Assembly (NCBI GenBank): GCA_024516035.1
Contig: CM044957.1
Coordinates: 1,694,613 to 1,758,612 of the forward strand
Direction of reading: 5' to 3'
Origin: Bactericera cockerelli
Taxonomy: Eukaryota; Arthropoda; Insecta; Hemiptera; Triozidae
DNA length: 64,000 nucleotides
Below, piece after piece: positions 40,856 through 49,628 of this stretch. A program made the position numbers and the translations under genes. The notes beneath the pieces were generated by a model. It ran no database searches, was not told where the DNA came from, and saw nothing but the letters and a program-made list of their open reading frames with translations. Each line of letters starts with the position of its first letter. Within the stretch, counting starts at the first letter, position 1.

Positions 40856-43800
40856 CTGGGAAGCGGATGGAATATAATGTTTCAAAAATATTTACTATGT
40901 GGCTAACGGCAAAAATTAGACGTAAAAAAGAAAAATTCCTACAACGCTGGAAACTTTTTAATACCTTCTAGGTGTTCCAATGAAGAGTGCTTTTACAACA
41001 TTTTAGTAGATAGATTAGTTTCCCTCAAACATTATAATAATTTGTCATAGAGTTTTACTTACTTGTGGTAGGGTTTCACTTACTTGTCGTAGGGTTTCAT
41101 GCCCCAGATGTGCGCTGCGCTATTGACCAGCCACGTGAAGTGCAGTGAGAGAGTGTAGCGCAGTATAGAGCAGACATAGAAGGAGTTGGACCACGTCTCC
41201 CCCCAGAAGTACCAGGGAATTAGGGGTGGTAGCAGGAAACAGAAGAGGGGCATCAGAATGAGGTAGTACCTGGACGGTGAAGAAAAATGAAAAAGACAAT
41301 ACTATACTAAAAATAATCTTCTTCTTTCACATTACCTTTTCCCAACCTACTTGTGGTTGGCAATTTTGTCATTGTTCAATTCTTCCTCATGGATTGAGTT
41401 AGCTGGTTCTGTCACTTCTACTTCTACATTTTATGGCTGTATGCCTCTAACGCCAATCTAGTTAAGGGCGCTAACAATTTGTGTTATTGTCAATTGGCCT
41501 GACAAAGCTAATAATATATAAAATTAAAGATTCTCATCAGTCTAGTTGTAGTTTTGATGCCATTATTTTGTTATCTTTCTCAATTAGTACATGAAAAAAA
41601 TAAAGAAAAAAGAATGCACTGGGTGGGATCAGAACCAATGAATCTCTGTGGATCACAAGACTGGCGCCTTGACCACAGAGACGGACCCATACAGAAGAAA
41701 ATAGACAAACCAATACATAGATCATACTCACTTCTTCTGGAACATAACCACCCAGTCCTTCTCCAAGTCACTCAGGTCAACAGTCTTGCCTCGGCGTCTT
41801 ACGTCTGGGTGCTTCTTCACCATCAGCCAGCCCATGTGGGAGAAGAAGAAGCCGCGCCTGAAATGAGATTGAATTAGTATTCTGAAATGAGATTGAATTG
41901 GTATTGCAATGAGATTGAATTTGGATTGAAATGAGATATTGAAAATGAGATTGAATTGGTATTGTAATTGAGGATTGAAATAGATTGAATTTGATTGAAA
42001 TGGAGATATTGTATTAGTATTGAAATGAGATTGAATTGGGATTGAATGAGATTGAATTTGGTATTACAATGAGATTGAATTGGATTGAATGAGATTGTTT
42101 TAGATTGAAATTATATTGAATTGGTATTGAAATGAGATTGAATTGAATTAGAATTTAATTGCATTTGTTATTCTTGACCATGAGAGAAGAAGAAGAAGCC
42201 GGCTGAAATGAGATCAAAATGGATGAAATAGGATTAAAATGAGATTTAAGAAAAAATATGATATGAATTAATAATTTTTGACATGTTGTATTGAAAAAAA
42301 AAAATAGTAATGAGATTGAATAATTGAGATCAAATGATTGAAATACGAAATGGATTGATATAGAAATTAGATTGAATTGAGATCAAGAAGAGATGGAAAA
42401 TATGAAATTGTATTGAGATGGAAAAGAGATTAAATAATTGAGAGTGAAATGAGATTGAACTGAAATAAAAATGAGATTGCAGCGAGATAGAAATTAAATT
42501 AAATTTAGATTGATTTGAGATTGAATCGATAATACCTGGCGTTGTGTGAATCACCCTATAGCAAAGGACACTCACTGGGCGTTGTGAATATTGGCATCTT
42601 TATCATTGAACTTGGGGTATACCGTATACCAAATCGAATGAATGCTGTGATCAAACCCCTAGAAGGCAACACAGAATACTGATTTACCATTGATGATGAA
42701 CTTGTTGATTCTCAGATTAGAACGTCTTTTGTTAAAAATGAAAAAATCATGTTTTCTTCTTTTGGACATCCTGTAGTAAAATTTAATTTTGGACGCTTCG
42801 GTAGGTTTTTAAAAATCAAATTATGAAATTAGAAAACAAAATTAAAACATTTTGAGATTCTTACGAATCGATTAGAAGTAGTAATTTTGAGGTCGCTTGG
42901 TAGGAAAAATTTGATTCGCTAAATTGCTGCTTACGTGTATGTCTAGGTGTTAGGCTTGATGACTCGAAAACATACCCGTGAAGCTGTTCACCCGTAGTGA
43001 TATTAACCCGGTATCTCCGTCGTTTAAATAGTGAGTGACCATTAAGATAGCTAGGACATGTTATAGGTCGTTTAGTAACTTTGACCCGAGAAACTCCTAC
43101 GGGCGGTAAGGCCTGGATAAACGGTCCTACCCTGTAGTAAAGATACTTACTGGGCGTTGTGAGGGTCGCGTCCGTGTCAGTGAACTTGGGTGCACCCTGT
43201 AGGTTAACATACTTACTGGCGTTATGAGGGTCGGCGTCCGTGTCAGTGAACTTGTGGTGCACCTGTGGTCCTCACCCACTCGTACAGATGGTTCTGGAAG
43301 GCCATCGTGTTGCAGAGCATGAGGAGGAAGCGCAGAGGGGCGCGCGCAGAGTAGGTTCGGTGCGCCCAGAGGCGGTGGGCGCCTGCGGTGATGCCTTGGC
43401 CTGCTAGGAAGCCCATGAAGATCACTGTGGGCGTCGGGAAGGGGGTATGGGCGGGGCGGAAAGAAGAGATGTAGTAATGGAGCTTGAAAGTTTTGGATTT
43501 AATTTATTTTATTTTAAGTTTTTTACATCCTTTTTTATTTCGTAGCCATGAAACAGGAGCCACTGTAGACGCTTGTGGTCTGAGTTGTAGCTTGCCCATC
43601 CCGTAGTATGCCTACCCTCTGATGGACGAGAAGTGACACAATACTTCCGATTTAGGTGCTGTGTGCACTGTAGAATTTCTCCTTTAACTAGCACGCAGCT
43701 CGGGGATTTTATATTCTTATTTAGGTATACCCATTTCCTCGATTGAACAAAAGCTTGACTGGAATCTTCAGGAATCATGATTTCTGTCAATTCTGACACA

Positions 43801-44234
43801 CTAAAATAATGAGAAAATATTCTTGGTAATATCTCTTTTTGAGTGAGTGGTGGAGAGATTCTTGGTAAAGAAGCAGTCAAGTCGAGAGTTGGTGGGTGAC
43901 ACTGGCTATTTGTAGCCGTGTATGATAACTGATAAGTTATTATACACGATTACTAAGAATCAGCATTGTGAGGGAATAATGGCTTACTGTAAAATAGCGT
44001 CTTCCACTGAGCATCCCCAAACACAAAGAGATGAATCCCATACAGGGCTCCCAGGTGTAGGTAGACGAAAGCTATGCAGTTCCTCCAGACAATGCGCCAT
44101 CTGTATGGATCGTCCGGCAACTTGGAGGTCGGGGGTTCGATGGCCGGTGGTGGCGAAGTTTTGTAGGACTGGGGGTACTTGGGGGTGATCACTTCGGCCT
44201 CGGCGAGGAAGTGGGGGGTCAGACTGGGCGCCAT
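40528..44234 (-). CDS. Membrane fatty acyl-CoA desaturase (Delta-9/11 family), five coding exons
   Basis: ER-membrane di-iron desaturase that puts a double bond into acyl-CoA using cytochrome b5. Exons are 44234-43988, 43424-43217, 41857-41732, 41269-41084 and 40855-40528, about 365 residues. The three histidine boxes are HRLWAH (exon 2), a damaged HRVHH at the end of exon 2, and HNYHH (exon 5); four membrane segments are present. Landmarks: GITAGAHRLWAHRTY, NHLYEWVR, HHKFTDTDADPHNA, RGFFFSHMGWLM, NSAAHIWGMKPYD and FGEGWHNYHHTFPWDYK. Exon 2 lacks single bases in G and C runs around box II, so the literal frame fails there. Exon edges show local tandem copies. A CAG just before the ATG suggests a 5'-UTR intron. 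Confidence 0.92.
41045..41100 (-). repeat. Tandem duplication of the desaturase exon-4 donor
   Basis: GAAACCCTACGACAAGTAAG is followed directly by GAAACCCTACCACAAGTAAG. The second copy offers an in-line donor 22 bp downstream. Use of it would add 22 nt and shift the frame. Confidence 0.85.
41084..41269 (-). CDS. Desaturase exon 4
   Basis: Acceptor CGTCCAG, phase 2 at both ends. Encodes YYLILMPLFCFLLPPLIPWY, FWGETWSNSFYVCSILRY and NSAAHIWGMKPYDK, the third and fourth membrane segments and the conserved NSAAH. Its donor edge CCCTACGACAAGTAAGT is tandemly repeated once immediately downstream, giving a second possible donor. Confidence 0.95.
41330..41515 (+). mobile_element. SINE-H copy in desaturase intron 3
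   Basis: CCTTTTCCCAACCTACTTGT GG...GTTAAGGGCGCTAACAATTT GTGTTATTGTC. Confidence 0.65.
41732..41857 (-). CDS. Desaturase exon 3
   Basis: Acceptor CATTTCAG, phase 2 in and out. Encodes RGFFFSHMGWLMVKKHPDVR, RRGKTVDLSDLEKDWVVMFQ and KK. The conserved RGFFFSHMGWL follows histidine box II. The acceptor lies at the edge of an ~640-bp array of an ATTGAAATGAGA-like unit. Confidence 0.95.
41858..42530. repeat. Satellite-like array starting at the desaturase exon-3 acceptor
   Basis: Many short units of GAAATGAGATTGAATTGGTA begin at the acceptor CTGAAATGAGATT. At 42178-42212 a copy of the exon edge itself recurs: GAGAAGAAGAAGAAGCCGGC followed by TGAAATGAGATC, matching 41838-41866. Confidence 0.88.
42533..43210 (-). 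repeat. Three extra copies of the desaturase box-II exon end
   Basis: Besides the exon end at 43217, minus-strand copies end at 43151 (GTGCACCCAAGTTCACTGAC ... ACAACGCCCA|GTAAGT, with its own TACAG acceptor at 43197), at 42576 (AAGTTCAATGATAAAGATGC ... CACAACGCCCA|GTGAGT), and a short one near 42540 (CACAACGCCAGGTATT). The first two extra copies have the phase-2 donor that exon 3 requires. Confidence 0.85.
43217..43424 (-). CDS. Desaturase exon 2, boxes I and II (frame-broken)
   Basis: After GCCCACAG, encodes IFMGFLAGQGITAGAHRLWA, RAPLRFLLMLCNTMAFQNHL and YEWVR, then shifts frame to HHKFTDTDADPHNA. Compared with the family's EWVRDHRVHH, two single G's appear missing (AGGAC for AGGGAC, AGGTG for AGGGTG). 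One C is missing before the donor (GCCA for GCCCA), which would restore the phase needed by exon 3. All three losses are in homopolymers. Confidence 0.88.
43525..43665 (-). mobile_element. SINE-G body copy in desaturase intron 1
   Basis: TTTCGTAGCCATGAAACAGG AGCCACTGTAGACGC to GATGGACGAGAAGTGACACA. Confidence 0.75.
43988..44234 (-). CDS. Desaturase exon 1
   Basis: Starts MAPSLTPHFLAEAEV with a Pro-rich cytosolic N-terminus, then WRNCIAFVYLHLGALYGIHL, the first membrane segment. Ends one base into a codon at TAC A|GTAAGC, matching exon 2. Confidence 0.92.
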
Positions 44235-44364
44235 GCTGCTCTGCAGGGGTGCGAATTAGGTACTTCTGGAAAATGAAGAAAATGAGGATTAAATGGGATT
44301 AGTGATGTTGGGTACAAGCGGGATAAGACAGAGTAAAAAAAGAGTGATGGGTTAAAACTTTACA

Positions 44365-44550
44365 AATCGTGATGACCCAGCTCCTAAAAGGGAAGTATTG
44401 TGTCACTTCTCGTCCATCAGGGGGAGGTAAAGTATGGGATGAGCAAGCTAAACTTGGTTTACTAATTATTTTCTCAAATTGGGACTTGAACCACCGACCT
44501 CTGATTACAAGTCCGTCGCCTTATCGATCAAGTTACTGAGCTCGTTAAAG
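44365..44550. mobile_element. SINE-G body fragment next to a SINE-F head
   Basis: GATGACCCAGCTCCTAAAAG GGAAGTATTGTGTCACTTCTCG matches the SINE-G body, and GGGACTTGAACCACCGACCT follows. Confidence 0.55.
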
Positions 44551-45659
44551 TTTCTAAAAAGTAATGCAAAATTTCTATAAAGCAACATGAAGCTATGTAT
44601 AGTTTCTATCGGTCACTGTAAAATTATCGAAAGCACAATACATACTGAATAGATAGCTATTTCAATGCCAGTCATTCCTTAGCAGAATGCACACACTCAT
44701 CACGACATACTCTGAGCTTGCTAAGCAGAATGCATTCTCATTGAACTTGCTAGGGCAAAATGCCTACTCATTGTGCTTGCTAAGACCTGAGCACAATGGA
44801 GATTCAATCTCAGGTGAATATGCATTTTGAAACACATTATTTGGACCACTTCATCTTCATACAGAGAGTAGCTAGTAAAGTAATGGCAAAGCAAAACTGC
44901 TGAAAAGTTTGTGTGAAAGAGATTGCCATAGGCAATAACCCCGTTCTTTAGTTAGGATATATTATATATGTGTATATATTTATCTGTTTTTTCCTTTTTA
45001 TTGTTTCCATTTTTTCATTTCCTTGTGATTGTCCTTTATGCTGTTCATATGCCTTTTGTCTAATAAATATTTTAATAATAATAATTATGAAATAGGATTA
45101 AATTTAAGATCCTGTCCCAAGGGCGTAGGCAGGACTTGCGTTAGGTAGGGGCAGTTTCCGGCCGGAGCAGGGGGGGGGGGGGGGGGGGGGCGTCCAGCAA
45201 CTCCGAAAAAAAAGTTTAGTATAAAGAAGGTATACCTGATATTTTATAACTACTTACGTTTTTGTGGTTGCCAGATTGGGTTTTTTCCCAAATTGGGGAA
45301 AAAAATTTAAAGCCGTATTTTGGGGAAATTCTTCAGAGGAACAGATGGGACTTGTAACCTAGGGCAGCCTTACCCAACCTTTTTTTATATCTGAGCGCAC
45401 GGCAGTGCGCCAGGCCAAGTTCCAGCAAGCAAGGCAGTGTATCTTTACACGAACCGATTCACTCGGTTTTTCACACCCTCATATCTTCGGTTCAACTGAT
45501 CATAGAGATATGAAATTTGGAACAGAGATTGTCCTAATATCATTAAATTGAAAATTTAAAGACTCTATGCATTTAAAGACTGACATTGAAAATTTAAAGA
45601 CTCTATACAAAAACTTTCAGAGGAATGTAATTTTGAAATTTGTGATTTTGATACTGACT

Positions 45660-46622
45660 GACTGACTGACAGATCATCAAAATTATGAGGCACTTCCCGA
45701 CTACCTGGAAAGCTGAAATTTTGCATGATGGTAGGGTTTATTGTAAAAGTACAGGGAAAAATCTGAAAACCGGCACTTCCGCACTATTTCTGCTGTTAAA
45801 CTGTGTTATTTTAGGGAGAAAGTATACTCGACTATGCATAAAATTATAAGACACTTCCCTACTACCTACTATCCGTAGATCAGACACTTTATGATATTAT
45901 AACTTTTTTTAAAATATTAAATAATCAAATTGACTGTCCTGAACTTCTTAGTGAAATTAATATCCATACCCCATCACCTACAGCTCTCTCATTAACACGT
46001 GTACCTGTTCCTTTTTCAACTCCTCTTGCTCGCAGAAACTACCTTATTAACGCACCACTTTAACGACTTCAAAACCTTGCGAATGAACTATCTGTTGATA
46101 TCGATTTATTTTTTACATCTGTGCCACAACTAAAATCGTACTTCCATCAAAAATATCTTCAATCTGATAGCTAATTCTCATAGCTTTATCAATTTTTTCT
46201 TTATAAAAATTTCCCACTTTTCGTTTTTTTTTTTGTTGAAATTAGTATCTATTTATTTTTTTTGTCATGTCTTTAGTTAGAGAAAATGTATTAGTTAGTA
46301 TAGGGTCCGCCCGTTCAAGTGTAACAAGTGTAACAAACAAATAAATAGATGAAATTTTGTATGGTGCTAGGGTTCATTGTAAAAGTACAGGGAAAAATCT
46401 GAAAACCAAACTTTCGCACTTATCATGCTGTTAAACGGTGTTATTTTAGGGAGGAAATATACTCGATTATGGTATATAAATTATGAGGTACTCCCCTACT
46501 ACCTACAAAGCTGAAATTTTGCATGGTGCTAGGGTTTACTGTAAAAATACAGGGAAAAATCTGAAAACCGGCACTTTCGCAATATTTCTGCTGTTAAACG
46601 GTGTCGTTTTAGGGAGCATATT
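45660..46622. repeat. ~180-bp tandem repeat, about three copies, split by a LINE fragment
   Basis: Three copies of a unit with GAAATTTTGCATG(G/A)TG, CAGGGAAAAATCTGAAAACC and GGTGTTATTTTAGGGAG occur at about 45670-45890, 46347-46480 and 46490-46620. The LINE fragment lies between the first and second. The Jockey LINE entered directly after the third. Confidence 0.7.
45895..46345 (+). mobile_element. LINE 3'-end fragment nested in a tandem repeat
   Basis: A plus-strand frame reads like the C-terminus of a LINE reverse-transcriptase ORF (CPELLSEINIHTPS, RVPVPFSTPLARRNYLIN, RLQNLANELSVDIDLFFTS, QLKSYFHQKYLQ), then an AT-rich 3' UTR ending near GTGTAACAAACAAATAAATAG. It differs from the Jockey ORF2 in this window. 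It splits a copy of the ~180-bp tandem repeat on either side. Confidence 0.6.
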
Positions 46623-46943
46623 AATGTGAAGAATCCTTTTTTTTTTTTTCTTCACTTTTATTTAATTTACAATCTACAATTTAAACTTAAAGATAAACAA
46701 TTGTAATGAGTAAATGTGATGGAGGCAATGGCGTGAGAGAGAAGCTATCCATTGATAGCACTCTCATTAACGTTAATCAAAAGCAGATTTGAACTGCTTG
46801 GGTTGTTTTGGGTCAGAGTGAGGCTGCCAAAAATATGGAGGTGTACAGTAAAAAAGAGCTTTTGCCTGCACTGACCCTAGCATAGACCAAGATTAAGTTT
46901 TGGGATAGGAATGTACTATAAGTACTAATTCCGATGTTGCTAT

Positions 46944-49628
46944 CTAAGCAAACAAGTCAGTAGGCCAGGTTCTTTTCAGCCTTCTGTTGAGTGAAACTGG
47001 GTGCTGGAGGTCTCGGATCAGTTGGTTTGGGTGCTGGGGGATCCGTTTCTGATAGTTGAGCGGTCTGTCTTTTATCTCCACAATTACAAAGGGGATTTTG
47101 AGGTCGTTGTGGATTGTTTTATTGGATACATAGAATGGTGCTCCAAGCATACTTCGTAGAGTTTTGGACTGGAAACGTTGAATAATATTGATGTTGGATG
47201 GTTTTGCACAGCCCCATAACTCTATTCCATATGTCCAGACCGGTTTTAAGATCATTTTATATAGAAGGATTTTGTTTTCTATTGATAGTTTGGATTTGGG
47301 TCCCAAGAGCCAGAACATCTTGTTGTATTTTAGTTTCAGTTGAACTCTTTTTTTGTTTATGTGACATTTCCATGTGAGTTTCCGATCAAGATGGATCCCA
47401 AGATAGCGGACATTGTCATCCTGTGGTAAGAGCTGGTTGTTTAGAGCAACTGGTGGACAGGTTGTTGTTCTTGTTGTGAAGGTGATATGAACTGATTTGC
47501 CTTCATTCACTCGGATTCGCCAGGTTTTCAGCCAATCCTGCAATTTACAGAGATAACTTTGAAGGCAGTCGGACGCCAATGTGGGATCTTGGTTTTTTGA
47601 GAGAATAGCTGTGTCGTCCGTGAATGTTGCTATGGTGGTTTCTTCAGTTGTTGGAAGATCGCTCGTATACAGGACGTACAGGAAAGGTCCCAGGACGCTA
47701 CCTTGTGGGACAGAAGCGCTGATCTTGTGGTATGTTGAGTAGATACCATTGTATTTGACTCGGAAGAATCGGTCGGTAAGGTACGACTTGAGAAGAAGAT
47801 AATGGTGTTGCGGGAGGAGTAGTTTTAGTTTGTGCAGTAGTCCGGTGTGCCATACTTTATCAAAAGCGGACGAAACGTCTAAAAACGCAGCTGAACAATG
47901 GCTTTTCTCTTCCAATGTGGACGCTATCACATTACCAACACGATGAACTTGTTGTATAGTTGAATGGCCAGTGCGGAATCCAAATTGGTGATCCGGTACC
48001 AGTTGTTTAGTAGAGTCTTCTTCCATGATTGTTTTTAGAAATATCCTTTCAAATAACTTGGACAGGCCTGGGAGGAGACTGATTGGTCGATAGGATGACA
48101 CTTCTTCAGGTGGTTTGTTTGGTTTTTGTACCATTGTGATATCAGCGTACTTCCATATAAGAGGCCAGTAACAAAGTCTAAGCATAGCATTAAAAATGTG
48201 TGTTATTAGGAGGATACCTCTTTCTGGGAGTTCTTGCAGTATTTTACCAGTTATGCAATCGTAGCCAGGTGCCTTGTTCTTTTTGATATTCTTTAATGCA
48301 TATTTGATGTCGGACGGTGTTATTGGTTTGATTGGCAATGACATTTGGCATGGCACATCCAGGAACTGCTCTATTTCAGCTTGTCTGATCATATCAGCGT
48401 TTTCATCAGGAGGGAATGGCTGGAAAACAGAGCTCAGGTGATCACCAAAAATATTAGATTTCTCTTCATTTGATCTAGCGTATTGACCAGATGCTTTTTT
48501 TAGAGGTGGAACATGTTTTTGTGGTCGTTTTAATCCCTTTGTTGCCGTCCAGAGAGAGTTGTCGTTGATTGACAATGTCATAAGAAAGTTTCCGAAAGTT
48601 TCATCGTGTCTCTTCTGCAGCAGTGTTTTAAGTCTTCTGGTAAGTTTGTTTAGCAGTCTTTTGTCATTAGGATTTCTATTGTTTTGCCAGATCTGTCTAA
48701 TTCTTCTTTTTTCAGATATTAAGTCTCTTACTTCTTTTGATATGTTTACTGCTTTATCTTTTTCTTTGTTTTCAGGTGTTGCATGGAGAGCTGCTTCTTG
48801 TATGAATGTTGTTAAGTACTGGGCAGCTTCATCAATCTGATCAGGAGATTTCAATGTTAACCTGAGATTAGCATTTTCATTAATGTACCATTTGAAAGCT
48901 TCCCAATCGGTTTTTGGATTTGTCAGATGTGCTGTTTTGGGTTTGGTAATTACTGTTGCTGATAAAGTCAAGATAATGGGTGAATGGTCAGAAGAGAAAT
49001 CTTCTCTAGTTTCAACGTGAGTGTAGTTGTTTGCAACGCCATGAGTGATGAAGAAGTCGATAACATCTGGCCTCTTGTTCGGATCAGATGGCCAGTAAGT
49101 TGGTTCTCCGGTAGAGACAAAATTATAGTTGCCAGATCTTGTAGCATTATAGAGTGATCGACCTCTTGGTGAAATGAGACGAGATCCCCAGAACGTGTGC
49201 TTCGCATTCCAGTCCCCGCCAGCAATAAACTGAGTACCAAGTGTGTTGAAAAAGTTGCTAAACTCTTGTGGTTGGATTGAGTGACCAGGTGGACAGTATA
49301 CAGCACAGAGAGTGATTGAGAACGGAAGAGCTTCGATTTTGATGCTGGTAGATTGAATACTCATTGTTGCGAAGTGTGTTGACTCATGGTGGAGGATGGA
49401 GGATTTCACCAAAACAGCTGTACCACCGTGTGCTTTTCCGTCCGGGCGAAGTGTCAGGTAAGTGGTATAGTTTGGAATGCGAAAGAACGAGCGAGTGGTG
49501 AAGTGGGTTTCAGAAATAAGTGCAACATCTATTCTTTGCAAATGAAGAAATGTTTCAAGTTCTCTTTTGTGTTGCGAAAGCCCATTGGCATTCCAGGTAA
49601 GTATTCTCAGTGAGTTCATGTTTGTCAT
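46944..49628 (-). CDS. LINE ORF2, endonuclease plus reverse transcriptase
   Basis: 894 residues. The N-terminal apurinic-type endonuclease has LTWNANGL, ISETHF, GDWNAKH and SSDHSPI, the Asn/Glu/Asp/His active-site set. The reverse transcriptase (about residues 480-760) has SYRPISLLPGLSKLFERI, QFGFRTGHST, AFLDVSSAFDKVWH, SVPQGSVLGPFLY, and the catalytic loop TFTDDTAIL, where most relatives have ADD rather than TDD. LGIHLDRKLTWKCHI follows as the thumb-side motif. No RNase H motif was seen. It is uninterrupted. Confidence 0.95.
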   Translation of the reverse strand: MTNMNSLRILTWNANGLSQHKRELETFLHLQRIDVALISETHFTTRSFFRIPNYTTYLTLRPDGKAHGGTAVLVKSSILHHESTHFATMSIQSTSIKIEALPFSITLCAVYCPPGHSIQPQEFSNFFNTLGTQFIAGGDWNAKHTFWGSRLISPRGRSLYNATRSGNYNFVSTGEPTYWPSDPNKRPDVIDFFITHGVANNYTHVETREDFSSDHSPIILTLSATVITKPKTAHLTNPKTDWEAFKWYINENANLRLTLKSPDQIDEAAQYLTTFIQEAALHATPENKEKDKAVNISKEVRDLISEKRRIRQIWQNNRNPNDKRLLNKLTRRLKTLLQKRHDETFGNFLMTLSINDNSLWTATKGLKRPQKHVPPLKKASGQYARSNEEKSNIFGDHLSSVFQPFPPDENADMIRQAEIEQFLDVPCQMSLPIKPITPSDIKYALKNIKKNKAPGYDCITGKILQELPERGILLITHIFNAMLRLCYWPLIWKYADITMVQKPNKPPEEVSSYRPISLLPGLSKLFERIFLKTIMEEDSTKQLVPDHQFGFRTGHSTIQQVHRVGNVIASTLEEKSHCSAAFLDVSSAFDKVWHTGLLHKLKLLLPQHHYLLLKSYLTDRFFRVKYNGIYSTYHKISASVPQGSVLGPFLYVLYTSDLPTTEETTIATFTDDTAILSKNQDPTLASDCLQSYLCKLQDWLKTWRIRVNEGKSVHITFTTRTTTCPPVALNNQLLPQDDNVRYLGIHLDRKLTWKCHINKKRVQLKLKYNKMFWLLGPKSKLSIENKILLYKMILKPVWTYGIELWGCAKPSNINIIQRFQSKTLRSMLGAPFYVSNKTIHNDLKIPFVIVEIKDRPLNYQKRIPQHPNQLIRDLQHPVSLNRRLKRTWPTDLFA

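Noticed and set aside
42861..43262. 133-codon minus frame starting at HHKFTDTDADPHNA
   Set aside because: A read-through of duplicated exon ends into intron; useful only as evidence of the duplication.
45170..45190. G20 run as a possible G-quadruplex regulator
   Set aside because: Homopolymer next to repeat DNA with no gene nearby; likely a microsatellite of uncertain length.
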